Assembly (NCBI GenBank): GCA_946699065.1
Contig: CAMPDV010000449.1
Span: forward strand, 1 to 64,000
Length of the DNA stretch: 64,000 bases
Direction of reading: 5' to 3'
Source of the DNA: Loxodes magnus
Taxonomy: Eukaryota > Ciliophora > Karyorelictea > Loxodida > Loxodidae
Each line of letters starts with the position of its first letter. Position 1 is the stretch's first letter. The notes under the pieces were generated by a model. It made no database searches and had not been told where the DNA came from. It saw only the letters and a list, made by a program, of their open reading frames with translations. Positions 1-11,449 of this stretch are shown here, one piece after another. Both the position numbers and the translations under genes were made by a program.

Positions 1-250
1 GACTTCCTTTTATCTAGTTTTAGTAATTCTAAATCTGAAATTCTTTCTTCTTTTCTTACTTTACTTCCTCACTTTTCTAAATTCTATTGACTTCCTTTTA
101 TCTAGTTTTAGTAATTCTAAATCTGAAATTCTTTCTTCTTTTCTTACTTTACTTCTTTACTTTTCTAAATTCTATTAACTTCTTTTTATCTATTTTTATT
201 AATTCTAAATTTGAAATTCCTCTTACTTTACTGCTTCACTTTTATAATAT
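1..250. repeat. 88-bp tandem repeat, about 2.8 copies
   Basis: Units begin at 1, 89 and 177. The first two are almost identical over 88 bp (both open with gacttccttttatctag); the third is diverged and fades out near 250. The strand is T- and C-rich with little G. The standard-code frame through it is only a by-product of this composition. Confidence 0.85.
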
Positions 251-343
251 CTCAGATCATGCTTTTTTTGCGATACTTCAGTTTTTATTTATCTTTATTT
301 TTCTTCATTTCACTACTAATACAATTTTATTATTATATTTGTT

Positions 344-802
344 TTGTATATAAACTTTCATATTTTTAACAAAAAGTTACTTTTATTTTCATTTGTAGCT
401 CTTATTCATTTTACAAAAAATTCGATTATTAACTTTTATTATAATTTTTTTTTAAGCTTAATTAATTTCGTTCGGCATCTTCTTGCATTTACGATCCCAA
501 CTCTGCCTTCATGTGAATCGTTGATATCATGTTGCTTTCGAAAAGCATCTACTATGGAGTTCTATCGCTATTGGCAGCCAGGCTTCAAGCCCCTACCAGG
601 AGTGGATAATCAAAAGGAAGGCTTTCCTTTGCAAAGGTTGACTTCTACCAGGGACTTTCTAACTTCGTTAAAGGAACTAGTTCCTATCCCTAAAGCCATA
701 AAGTATTATTCAGAAGGTCAATCTCGGCTCCCACTTTTTTTATCATCATTTCTTACTTTTCTTTGCATATTTTTATTTTATTTATTTTATCATTATTTTT
801 GA
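344..802 (+). other. GC-richer island with an open frame, unidentified
   Basis: A plus-strand frame is open over the whole interval, but only the part at about 484-745 has balanced composition and a protein-like translation (it includes MEFYRYWQPGFKPLPGVDN); both flanks are AT-rich and translate to Phe/Leu runs. I do not recognise the product. It could be an exon, a fragment of a mobile element or a non-coding RNA. No splice sites or partner exons can be supported. The sharp change in composition is the main reason to think it is something. Confidence 0.35.
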
Positions 803-829
803 AATATTTCTTCTTAATAGATTTTTTTT

Positions 830-2180
830 TGTATTTCAAGATCGTTTTCTACTTTTATTAACTCTAAAAATCGAAAACTTTTCATTACCCAAAAATCTAA
901 AAAATTATCACAACTCAATTCAAAAAAAAATTAGCACAACCCAAAATACAAAACATTTCGAAACCAAAATCAAAAATTATATCCTTCATCTTTTTTAATC
1001 CCATTTTTTCTCAAAACCCTTTTATATTTTGAAATTTTTTTAGAAAGTTTGTTCCTTTCGGACCTTTATCTATCCCGATTTCCCCCAGTTTGTTCCGTCC
1101 GAAAAAAGTCTTGCAGTGTAAAAAGCTGAGCAAAAAAACAAAATTAAATTTTTCACGATTTAATGCTTTAAATTCTCTTATTCGCCTTTCATTTAGCTCT
1201 AAAAATCAAAAAAAAAATACCAAAATCCAATTCTGCAAAACCAAAACTTAAATCTTCAAAACCAAAATACAAAATCGAAAGTTTTCAAATCCCAATTCAA
1301 CAATTTTCCAACCCAAATCCAAAATTTATATAACCAAAATCAAAAAATTTCAAAACCAAAATCAAAAAATTTAAAACCAAAATCAAAAAATTTAAAACCA
1401 AAATCAAAAAATTTAAGACCAAAATCAAAAAAAATAGTCTCCAATTTTTTATTCCCATTTTTTTTCAAAACCCTTTTTTACTTTAAAACTTTTTCTCAAA
1501 AATTTTTATTCCTTTCTGACCTTATTTCAATCACGAAATCCCCCAGTTTGTTCCGTACCAACTCAGATCTATAGTGTAAAACGTTGAGCAAAAAAAGGCT
1601 TTCACACTTTTTGCAATTTAAAGCTGCTCGTCATCTTATTTCTCCTTTTATTTAACTCTACAAATCAAATTTTAAAAAAATATCAGAGTCAAATCGAAAA
1701 ATTTTTATCCCAACCCGTTCAAAAAACAATTATTATAACCAAAATCAAAAGAAATTTGAACCCTGACTCAAAAAAATTTCAAGTCCAAACTAAAAAAATT
1801 TTCGCCTCCAAAATCAAAATTTTCGAACCCAATATCAAAAAAATTTCGAATTCAATATCAAAAGTTTTCAAAACCAAAATCAAAAATTTTCAAAACCAAA
1901 CTCAAAAAAATTCAAAACCAAACTCAAAAATTTTTCAAAACCAAATTCGAAAATTTTTCAAAACCAAATCAAAATCAAAAAATCAAAATCAAAAAAAAAT
2001 GGTCTTAATTTTTTTTATTCACATTTTTTTCAAAAACCTTTTTCGTTTTGCAACTTTTTCTTAAAAAAAATTATTCCTTTCTGACCCTCTACTTATCCCG
2101 AAATCCCTCAGCTTGTTCCGTCCCAACTCAGCCCTATAGTGTAAAACGCTGAGCAAAAAAAGGCTTTGACACTTTTTGCC
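830..2180. repeat. Degenerate long tandem repeat, three copies, A/C-rich strand
   Basis: Three related units share the order A/C-rich tract, T-rich tract, a cagtttgttccgt-like block and then gtgtaaaa.gctgagcaaaaaa. The cagtttgttccgt anchors lie at 1086, 1544 and 2109, so the spacing is 458 and 565 bp. Between anchors the plus strand is built from aaaaccaaaatc-like words with almost no G. No gene is supported here; the frame at 1756-2064 is a translation of the A/C repeat. Confidence 0.75.
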
Positions 2181-2389
2181 ATTTTCAGGACTCCTAACCC
2201 ATGAAAATTTAATCTGCTATCCTTCAAATGTATTATTTTAAATTTTCCCTATCGTAAAAACACATTATGCATCTTAAAAGTAATAATAATCAGATTAAAA
2301 CAAACGTAAACAAATTTTATAAATAAATAAAAAATGTAATTGCACACTGCTCAAAAATTTTCTAGTACTATACTATAAAATTCGAAATT
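2181..2389. other. AT-rich spacer, nothing recognised
   Basis: Low-complexity AT-rich DNA without a convincing reading frame in either the standard or the UAR = Gln code. Confidence 0.6.
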
Positions 2390-2625
2390 TTATCTCTAGC
2401 ACTTACTTCGGAAATTTTTCTGACACTTCGAAAATTTAAAATTTTTTTAACTTTGAACCATACTTCAAAAAATTTCCAAACACTAGAAAAATTAAAATTT
2501 TTTTAACTCTAAAACATACTGCAAAAAATTTTCTAACAATAGAAAAATTAAAAAATTTTTATCTTTGAAACATACTCCTAAAAATTTCCAAACACTAGAA
2601 ACATTTAAAAATTTCTCTAACACTT
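2390..2625. repeat. 56-bp degenerate tandem repeat, about four copies
   Basis: The motif cac(t/a)(a/t)(g/c)gaaaaatt recurs at 2424, 2481, 2537 and 2593, a spacing of 56-57 bp. Each copy is followed by a poly-A/T block and an ac.tacttc-like segment. It lies just downstream of the RING/WD40 gene, whose sense strand is minus. Confidence 0.7.
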
Positions 2626-2811
2626 TATTTAAAGAATTTACACTTTTGTTAAAATAATATTAAGTTCAAAAAAGACTTAGAAAAAAATCATAAACGTAGA
2701 GAATTTTTCCTTGAATTTTATAACGAAAAGAAATACTTCTTTAGAATTAAATAATTAACAATTTTTTAAATTCTTAAATATAAAAAATTAAATAGTTTAA
2801 ATCCATATAGA

Positions 2812-5152
2812 TCACTTGATGTATCTCTATTTGTCCTCCACACTCATTATAGTATTAGCCATTACGCAGTTCTAAAATGATAAGCCATAGTCAGCATATA
2901 CTTTGCTCCAGTCAGTCTACTAAATGTGGTGTGTTAAATTTGAACTTACCTATTATTAGTTATTAGTTTCTACTCCATTCAATATCCTTCCTAAGTTCCA
3001 TCTTCGAATGTTGTAGTCTTTTGTTGCACTTCCGTAGATTTTATCACCTGTACTCGATACCAACCAATTGTTGTCCTTAGATAATGATAGACTTCCTGCA
3101 TAGTCAGAATTGTTTAAGATACATACACATTGTCCATTATTGACATTTCATATTCTTATTGTCTTGTCATAAGATCCTGATAAGATATACTTGTTGTTAG
3201 TTGAGAATATTACCGAGAAGACATAAGATGAGTGTCCCGATAAGACCTTAATACATTATTATGTCTTAGAGTTCCATAGTCTCAACGTCTTATCATAACT
3301 TCCCGATACGATGAACTCTGAATCACTGGATATAGCCACAGTATATACAGAATATGTAGACAAATGAGGTCTTACAGGTACCTGTCTTGACGTTCCATAG
3401 TCTCACCGTCTTATCATCACTTCCCGATACGATGAACTCTGAATCACTGGATATAGCCACAGTATATACAGAATATGTGTGACCACTCATGGTCTTACAG
3501 GTACCTGTCTTGACGTCCCATAGTCTAACCGTCTCATCTCTACTTCCCGATACGATGAACTCTGAATCACTGGATATAGCCACAGCTTATACAGAATATG
3601 TGTGACCACTCATGGTCTTACAGGTACCTGTCTTGACGTTCCATAGTCTCACCTTCTTATCATCACTTCCCGATACGATGAACTCTGAATCACTGGATAT
3701 AGCCACAGATCTTACAGAATTTGTGTGACCACTCATGGTCTTACAGGTACCTGTCTTGACGTTCCATAGTCTCACCGTCTTATCTCTACTTCCCGATACG
3801 ATGAACTCATTGTTTGGTGAGATGGCAACTGAAGTGACAGCTGCTGTATGTCCAGTGTATATGTGTGGGTGTTCAGAAGTTATGGATGAGAGGTTGACGT
3901 TGGAGAGATCGCAGTTAAGGAACTTAGTGTTACGTAGGTTGGCCAATGTTAGGTTGGAATAATTGAATTTGCAGTTTGTGAAGGTGATGTCTGAAAGGTC
4001 TGCGTTAGATAGGTCGATGTTTTGAAAAATTTGATTGCTGAATTATATCTAGTTATTAAGCATTATATTAGAGGGATTTTGAATAAGAGACATAATTAAA
4101 TTTGTTTATTATTAACAAACTTCAATTACTCGGTTATCAAATTTGTAATTATTTGAAAGATTTTTAAATTAATATTCCATTGTTGATATTAAAGTTCTGG
4201 CGTCGATGATTTTTATTTGCTTTTGCAATATATCAAACTAGACATGAGATTCATTAGCCTGTACCATAGCTTGTTTTTATTTTTAAGTAATTATTTGATC
4301 TTATTATTATTAAGGGATAAACTAAATCTCTTATTTAATTTGAAGATCGGTATTTTAAGATTTTACCTTACTTTTTTATTACATAACAGGAATTTATTAC
4401 TAAATAAGTCCTTTTGCAAACTTAAATTTCTTGAAAAACTTTTAGGCTGATTACTCTGCTTTATTCAACGTTAATTACTGATCTTATGCATTCTCATTTA
4501 AATATCTGAAAAAATTGAACATGCATGCCTAGATATTATTTCTTATGACTTATATATCTATTTGCTAACTCGATTCTTTCTTTAACTCAGCTATCTCTTT
4601 CAATATTTACTAAAACAATTCTTAGGCTTGACCATTTTACTATTAATCCATTCTTTAGGCTTATTCTTATTATAACTGATTTACTGCTTGAAGCTCAGTT
4701 AAACGATTCAATAAATTTTAAACTTTACTGCTACTACTAGCAAACTATTCTAATAAAATCTTCAATAACTGACGAAACGATAGAGCCTAAATATTATGCA
4801 TAAATTAAGCAACATTCTAGACAACTTCCTTTATCTTATTATATTCTTTCTAATTCTTGCCTTGGTAATTCTTTATCCACTTAAGCAAATCATTGATTTA
4901 CAATTGATCAATTATTTTTTCTTAATGCTGCATTACTTCTTAATGAACTTGTACTTAAACTTGATGTCCTTGTAACTCTTCAGGATTTATGTTATAGACT
5001 TAGTTATGTAAGACACATTTAATTTCTCTTGCAAGTCGAAAAACTGCTTTGAGACACTTCAAACATGAAATACAACCACATGGTAATTGCTTAGACACTC
5101 GCTTGTCTTAATCAAATTACTCTTCACAGTTTGGACATTGATTGTTATCCAT
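2812..5152 (-). CDS. RING / coiled-coil / pentapeptide / WD40 protein (TRIM-like), probably frameshifted
   Basis: Read with TAA/TAG = Gln, one minus-strand frame runs from ATG at 5152 without TGA to about 3370. Residues 6-49 form a RING-like zinc site: C6, C9, C25, C27, C30, C33, C46, H49, with Cys in the usual His position (PCGCISCLKC). A long Gln-rich, coiled-coil-like region follows to about residue 375. Residues about 375-425 are pentapeptide repeats (IDLSNADLSDI, LANLRNTKFLNCDLSNVNLS). From about residue 430 there are seven WD40 blades: blade 1 and the last two are diverged, the middle ones match the array unit at 16516-64000. RING plus coiled coil plus propeller suggests an E3 ubiquitin ligase whose propeller binds a target; that role is inferred from architecture. 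Defects: a 2-nt loss near 3355-3370 and TGA at 3148-3150 in place of the blade-6 Trp. A possible 30-nt or 78-nt intron begins with gtaagt near 2945. The next TGA is at 2812. Confidence 0.75.
3148..3150 (-). other. In-frame TGA at the conserved Trp of blade 6
   Basis: The context is SGSYDKTIRI-TGA-NVNNGQC, where WD40 blades carry Trp (RIWN). It is a nonsense mutation under the Tetrahymena-type code and a normal Trp codon if UGA is sense. The frame continues in recognisable propeller sequence to NIRRWN beyond it. Confidence 0.8.
3355..3370 (-). other. 2-nt frameshift and odd junction inside blade 4/5
   Basis: After the CKT codons, normal units continue atgagtggtcacaca. Here the minus strand reads tcatttgtctaca, two bases shorter, and then resumes tattctgta. 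The frame is lost for the last three blades. The same odd word (tcatttgtttaca) ends the big array at 16520-16540, so both probably descend from one altered unit. Confidence 0.8.
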
Positions 5153-5589
5153 TTATAAATATTAAAAAACAATTTAGTATATAGAAACTAATTATATTGA
5201 AATAAAAATTGATAAATTAATTTTATTATTTAAAAAAAAGATTTAACATAAAAAAAAATTAAAACTATAAAAATTTTTAAGATAGAATTAAAAAAAATAT
5301 TATATTACACAAAATATTTTAAGATTATGAATTAAAAAATAATTATATATTAAAACAAAAAAGTTATATATATATAACGAAAATGTAAATGTAAATAATA
5401 AAATATTTTAAATAGAAATGAAATAAGAATACTGAGAAAATAGTAAATTTAAGAAAAAAAAACCATAAAAAAATAAAATTGCAAAACATAATGATAAAAA
5501 AATTAATGACTTTAATACAAAGAGATAAAAATTAAATTTGAATAAATAAAAATTATTAGTACTTCTTTTACATACAGCACTTTTATAAT
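5153..5589. other. AT-rich DNA upstream of the RING/WD40 gene
   Basis: Very AT-rich with long A runs and no supported gene. It would hold the promoter and 5' leader of the minus-strand RING/WD40 gene; no specific element can be named. Confidence 0.5.
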
Positions 5590-5947
5590 TAATATTTCAT
5601 TTTAGAAAAATGTTTGCATGCTTCTTGTTATAATTTTATTATCATAATAAGATACGTCACCTTCAATAAATGGGAAATCTTCTTATTAAATATGAATCTC
5701 GACTCTTAGATCAAATGCAACTTGTCCTCTTGAAAAAAAAAATTGAAAAAGAATAATTATTAAGTCGTCAGTAGGTCCTTCATGTAAATGTTAATACATC
5801 TTGTGAGAATCCTTAAGAAAGTTAAGGTTATTTCTTCCTAACTTGTCCACTGTTTTTTGTTGTGATAATTTATTGTGAGAGATTACTTGCTATGTAGTAT
5901 ACACTACACCAAATGTTCAATGGTTCTCCTGACAACTGCCTACATCC
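5590..5947 (-). pseudogene. Coding-like relic, unidentified
   Basis: On the minus strand two adjacent frames look protein-like in the UAR = Gln code. One, in the 5' part, includes LSGEPLNIWCSVYYIASNLS. The other follows and includes VDKLGRNNLNFLKDSHKMY and later QVAFDLRVEIHIQQEDFPF. The two are offset by a frameshift or an unrecognised intron near 5830-5860. There is no clear start codon and no family I can name. It could be a degraded mobile-element gene or the remnant of a host gene. Confidence 0.4.
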
Positions 5948-6460
5948 ATTTTTTTTAATATAGAGATTATTATGGAAATTTAAAAAATTATAACTATCAA
6001 CAAAAACATATTATAAATCAATTGATCTATGAAAGAATCTTTGTACATATATTCGATGATAAATATTAAAAAAATTATATAAATTAAACAAAAAATGTTG
6101 GATAAAATAAAAAAAGAAAACTTTTATAAAACTCAAATATTATAAGAATAAGTATGAAAATACTATATTTATAACCACGTCATCTTTTAAAAAGAATAAT
6201 ATTCTTATTAAACTTATCAATTACTTCCCAATGAACTAGAAAAAAAAATATGAAATGCTTCTTAAATATTCGAAACTTTAATATCAGAGAATAAACTTAA
6301 AACATAAAAAATAATAAAAAACCACAATAAATCGAAGAAATTACAACTGAAAAAATATATATATAAACAGATAGTTAAAGCAATGTTTAACTTACATTAA
6401 GAATTTATAAAGACTAATAACTGACTAAATAAAATAAAATCGAATTATTAACTATTAAAA
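5948..6460. other. AT-rich spacer, nothing recognised
   Basis: Low-complexity AT-rich DNA up to the left 361-bp repeat; no coding-like frame was found. Confidence 0.5.
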
Positions 6461-6821
6461 TTTAAATAGGGCAGAAAACCCTTTCCTTCGGATGTTGCTT
6501 GGAGGCCCAGCAAGGCAAATAAAAAATAAGCGCAGACGGAGGATAAATCGGAGAAAGAGAAATCAATGACAAGAGAAAGCCGATGTAATAAGCTGAAGAA
6601 CTAGGAATGCCAGGAGGAAACTTTCTTCATTATAGGTCGGGGAAATGTACCCGTAATCGCATATTGCATCCTATGCTTTGGAAGGAAAAATTACAGGGAC
6701 TGCAGGAAGGGAAAACATGGACAGAGAGACATAATTTTTTTTTCGACATTAAATAAAATTAATTTAAAGAGCTGCGCACCAACGAGAGTGCTATGCGCTC
6801 TATAATCCAATTTATTTATTT
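6461..6821 (+). repeat. Left copy of a 361-bp inverted repeat (SINE-like)
   Basis: It starts tttaaataggg and ends in a GC-rich tail (gagctgcgcaccaacgag at about 6769-6786) followed by tttatttatt. Its near-exact reverse complement lies at 12451-12813. The two differ by eye at only a few bases, for example near 6471-6480. The GC-rich body contrasts with the AT-rich surroundings. A 3' tail of TTTA units is typical of retroposed SINE/LINE ends. The LINE frame at 6895 starts 74 bp beyond it. Confidence 0.85.
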
Positions 6822-6894
6822 CTAATAAAATTTTAAATCTCCTCAACTCTAAAACTTTATCAGACAAGATTCGTGAAAGAGGAACTAATATTAG

Positions 6895-9800
6895 ATGAGC
6901 AATGTTCAAGGAAGGTATATAACAATTAATAAAGAATTAACTCAAGGCACTGTAGATAGTACCTAAAATGTTATTAAAATAGATAATAAACTACTAGAAT
7001 CTTATTCGATATAAGTAATTTATATTTTGATCTAATATTTCCACCAGCACCCTGAATATAAAAAAGAACTGGTACGTATTTAAAGAGATTCATAAGGGAC
7101 TAAATATATTTACATATATTAGGGAGGACTCCCTGGTGAAGCGCAAGAATCTAAGAAAATAAAAATAGGACATGTAAATATAAGCTCAATAGCTAGTAAA
7201 TAGGTGGCATTATAATAATTCATCCTTGATAATGAATTTAACATTTTTTCAATAAAAGAAGCATGAACGTAATAAACATATTGCCCAATTGTTATAGAAC
7301 AATATCGTACCTATTACTAAAACGCAAATAAACGTGCTGGTGGAGTATGTCTATTAGTAAAAAAGTAACTTGATTCTTGTTAAAATGAATTAGATTTCTC
7401 AAATCTTCCTGGACATTTTATAAGCGTGAGAGTTGGAAATTTAATAATTGCATCATGTTATTTGCCTACAAATGAAAAGTAAAATATTTATAAGGACATT
7501 GCATATGAATACCTTAACAATATCATAAAAAATAGAGACCAGAACCCTAATATACTTTGTGGCGACTTTAATGCCTTAATTCCTAACTATGGTAATAATT
7601 AATCACAAATCAATAATAATACTTAAAGATTACTAGACTTTATAGAAGCAAATGAATTAATAATTTTAAATGATTAAGAGTCCAACACATTTATTCATAG
7701 AGTGAATAATTAATGCTATTGTAATGACTACTTCTTGGCAACTTAACATTTAAATTCCAATGATTTCGTTGACTATAAAGTTATCCAAGATTCGGGTTTG
7801 CATACTGATAATTTTCCACTAAGTATTACATTAAATTATAATTTAAAAAGAAGTGAATAAGATTAACAATAACTATTACTCTTTAAAATTTCTAAATTAT
7901 AGGATCTGAACACGAGAAACTATTATTAAACTATTTTTGGGATAATTTTATAAATTCTAGTAACTTTATTAAAAAGATGTTGAAAATTAGTATCAATTCA
8001 ACTGCGATCTTATTAGTTATGATGCTGAGATTGCGCTTGGATCTTTAAATTAAAGAAAAAACTATTATCAATTGCCAAGTTACTTAGCTACGTTATTTGT
8101 TCAAGCAAAAAGAACAATATTGCATATTAGAACGCATTAGCTTTGTATGGATGTCATAATTAAGAAGTTATCAAACTTTACTAGCTTAAAATTTAATCTT
8201 ATAAGCATTATCTTCACAAATTTTGGAAATGAAAAAAAATAAAAAAAAATAAAAAGCTAAGGAAAAGCATAAAGATCTTAACAAAAATGCTTAAATAATG
8301 TTTAAATATGCTAAGAATCTAATAAACCCAAAAATTCTTAATTAGATGAATTTTAACTTTAAATAAAAACAGCAATTTATTGAAAATTGGGAAACTAACA
8401 TTTTTGATAAACATTCGAAAATAAGTAAGATAGATTTTGACTTCTCAAATAGAAAAATAGATAGAATATTTAGAAATAAATCTTTTATCTTAAATTAGGA
8501 ATTAAGTCATTTATAAAATATGCCTCTTTTTACATGATTTGAAATTAAAAAAATTATATCTTAGCTTGCAAATAATAAAGCTACATGTAATGAGGGTCTA
8601 AAGCTGAGCTTATTAAATATGGAGATTAAGATTTGCATTAAATTAATACAAGTTTCATTAATAACATACTTAGAACATTTAAAATACTTAATGCAATTAA
8701 AAAAATAAGCATTCCTCCGATTTTCAAAAAAGGAAGCAAAAGTAATTAATGTAATTGACGACCTATAGCTTTATTGAACCGTCTACTTAAAATTTATGAT
8801 AAAGCACTAACATAACGACTTTATAATTATATTTATGAACGAAACATTTTACATCAGCCTAATTTGGATTTATTCGTAAACGCTCCACTACTTAGCAAAT
8901 TTGAACTATTTAGTAAATTATAGACTTGCATCGTAGATGGTCCCATAAAAAGTAATTAATTGCTATTTTAATAGATGTAGAAAAAAATGTTTGATAGCAT
9001 ATCTAGGAAATTACTTTTTGATCATCTTAGAAGACTTAGGCTACCTTTGGACCTAATATTGGCGCTAGAATCTTTTTACGATAATGTTGATGCGAAGTTT
9101 ATAATTGATGGATAATCTTACAAGAACAATTAAATATAACAATGGAGTATTATAAGGAAGTAGCCATGGCCTGTACTCGCAATTTTATACTATGATATTG
9201 TTATAAGATATTTAGAAGATAATCAGAAGAAATTAGGATTTCAAATATTATCTAAAACTTTCGTAGTACGAGCCTTTACTGACGAATTAATCCAAATATC
9301 CTCTTCCTAGAAAAATGCCTAAAAATTATTACAAGCTACATCTGCAGTTTTTGATTTAGTAAAACTTACAATTAATGTAGATAAATGTGAAGTAATAGAA
9401 TTCTTGAAAAAAAATAAATGAAAAGAAAGGTAACCTTCTATTACTTTAAAGTTCAATAGAATTTAAATTGCTTAAAAAGATGAAGTTAACTATTTAGGAT
9501 ATTAATTAGGAATAAAATAAAATTACAAATTACATAGTACAGCAGTACAGCAGTAGCTACCAAACACAGAGTAACAATTTAAAAAGCTACTGTAATACTT
9601 TCTAAATATATTTTAGTATCACCTCTCAGCTTCAAAATTCTTTATAGAACTTTTATTTTGCCTAAAATTTAATATGGAAGTGATATTACTCCGTGAGCTA
9701 CTATTTCTGGAATTAGAGGAATAAAAAGCAAGATAGCAAAATCGTAAAGGTTTATTTCAAGATAGGTGTTTAGATCTTAAGAATTCACATTCAATGATTC

Positions 9801-10598
9801 ATCCTTTATTGACCTAAACTGGCTTCCTTTTACACATAAGGTAACTCAAAAGTTAATGCACTTTTATTAAAAATTGATATAATACAGCAAAGAAAATCCT
9901 AACTCAGACACTGCTTTTTTATTAGAAAAATGCACTAAATTTAATTTACCATACTAGAAACATATAAAAAAATGTATCAATTTGTATAATTTTGAGACAT
10001 GCCACATGTTTAGAATAATATGTATTTTTATAAAATCACAGAATAAAAAATAAAGCATAAATTCTTAATGAATGTCTCTCTAGAAATACACTTATGCCAA
10101 CAACAAAAAGAATTATAGACTAAATATAAAATAATTAAAGTGTATTTCCTAATTACTTACACTAAATATAATAAACACTATATGAAACTAAGAAATTTTT
10201 CTTATAATTTTCAATAAAAACTCAGTAATCGCCACATTAACGTTAGATATAGCATTATTTGCTTATGTGGCTAAGACTTTGATGAAACTGATCATATTTT
10301 TGAATGTTAATACTATGCAGATATTATTGAGGAATTCGAAAGTTATAAAGCTCTTAAAGAAAAAGACAAAAAGAAACTAATTCTTTATTACTAAAACTAT
10401 ATAAACAAACATCTTTCAAAAAATCAAATTCCTAAAATAGACAAATTAATCAAAAATTTTAATTTCAAATTACTCAAAAAGCGTCTTGAAATGTTTAAAC
10501 TACAAGATGAGTTGTTAGAAGAGCTTCTAGAGGGAAAAAAAAATTTAATCAAAAAATAAATAAAAATATATGATAGTGAAAGAACAAGAAGAAACTGA
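6895..10598 (+). pseudogene. LINE (non-LTR retrotransposon) endonuclease and reverse transcriptase, decayed
   Basis: Read with UAR = Gln, the frame opens at ATG 6895. An APE-type endonuclease follows: KIGHVNISSIASK at 7162, SIKEA-TGA-T (catalytic Glu with TGA in the Trp slot, 7264-7266), ANKRAGGVCLLVKK, CGDFNALIPNYGN and the degenerate SGLHTDNFPLSIT. After a frameshift near 7900-7960 comes a linker and the reverse transcriptase: NEGLKAELIKYG, RPIALLNRLLKIYDKAL, a motif-A-like KMFDSISRKLLFDHL, QPWPVLA in place of the usual QGCPLSP, and AFTDELIQIS in place of YADD. The C-terminus has a zinc-knuckle-like CLCGQDFDETDHIFEC and ends at TGA 10596-10598. The broken catalytic box and frameshifts indicate an inactive copy. 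An (aatt)n tract follows at 10708. Confidence 0.85.
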
Positions 10599-10707
10599 TT
10601 GAAATTTACAAACTTTTATCTTTCAACATATTTGTAATATTTATAGTCTAAGCGATATCTATTGCAACTATGTCTCAATATTCTTAAATATTAAAACTAT
10701 AATATTT

Positions 10708-10729
10708 TAATTAATTAATTAATTAATTG
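10708..10729. repeat. (TTAA/AATT)n microsatellite, possible LINE 3' tail
   Basis: About five tandem tetranucleotides lie 110 bp after the LINE stop codon. Simple tetranucleotide tails are common at the 3' ends of non-LTR elements, so this may mark the end of that insertion. Confidence 0.6.
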
Positions 10730-10873
10730 GAAATCATGCAGCTTAGATCATTAAGAACTGTAATAGATGGATCTTTTTGCGCTTAAAATTGAAATCCTGG
10801 AGAATTAACTGGATTTTCTTAAACTACAATACTATATGTGATAAAGTATGTTAATTTTCAGAGAAAATTGCTC

Positions 10874-11449
10874 CTAAACTAAGAATCAACATTGGATGGA
10901 TGATTATGTCAATTAGCAAAGAGGAATAACTATATATTTGTAACATAATTCATGCAAGGTAATGGAGGCACTACAGCTCAATGACGAAATAATAATACAA
11001 GAAAAATGAAAAGGAATAGATAGAAAATTAATGATAAAAAGCGATAAAGTTCCATAATGATGTAAATCCATTGCACGAATGTAGAATATGATCACCTGCA
11101 AAAAATTAGAAGTGAATTAATGGAACAATTCATACAAGGAATACCAAACTTCCTAAGATTCAACAAATACAGAAAACAGGAAATATGATACTTATTTAGA
11201 CTACGGGCCAAATGTAATGGAGCAGAATAAACAATGAAAAGAAAGAAAAAAATCTAATAGAGAGTGAACAATTATAGAAAGGTAGATGAGATCCATATAA
11301 TAGAAGATTGCAGATAATACAAAGAAGAAAGAGAATAGTTAATAGAAAATATCACGAACGTAATCATCAGTAATAACTAATAAAAATAAGCCTTCTTAAA
11401 CTCAGGCTTGAAGAAACAGTATGAGGAAATTACAAATTCGAAAATCTGA
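10874..11449 (+). pseudogene. Second LINE fragment, reverse-transcriptase C-terminal part
   Basis: One plus-strand frame is continuous in the UAR = Gln code except for TGA at 10901, 10982 and 11186. Near its end it reads YLFRLRAKCNGAE and then DEIHIIEDCRQYKEEREQL, the H...C region typical of LINE C-terminal zinc knuckles. The contexts of the TGA codons (LDG-TGA-LCQLAK, TTAQ-TGA-RNNN, KQEI-TGA-YLFRLR) would all accept Trp. It is in the same orientation as the first LINE and sits behind its tail, so it is probably a separate 5'-truncated insertion. It ends at TGA 11447-11449. Confidence 0.65.

Noticed and set aside
87..353. Plus-strand Phe/Leu-rich frame
   Set aside because: It is a translation of the T-rich 88-bp tandem repeat.
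2915..2950. Short intron near the end of the RING/WD40 gene
   Set aside because: gtaagt...ttttag and gtaagt...atttag pairs exist, but both lengths keep the frame and nothing decides for splicing, so no intron was annotated.
3735..4450. Plus-strand frames at 3735-3962 and 4217-4450
   Set aside because: They are antisense to the RING/WD40 gene, whose minus-strand frame has clear domains; the plus frames have no motif.
6766..6820. tRNA-derived SINE promoter in the GC-rich tail
   Set aside because: The reverse complement has a weak A-box-like tagc...gttgg, but I find no B box at a suitable distance.
6691..6909. Minus-strand frame across the left 361-bp repeat
   Set aside because: It only reads through repeat sequence and stops at the LINE start; there is no sign of a protein family.
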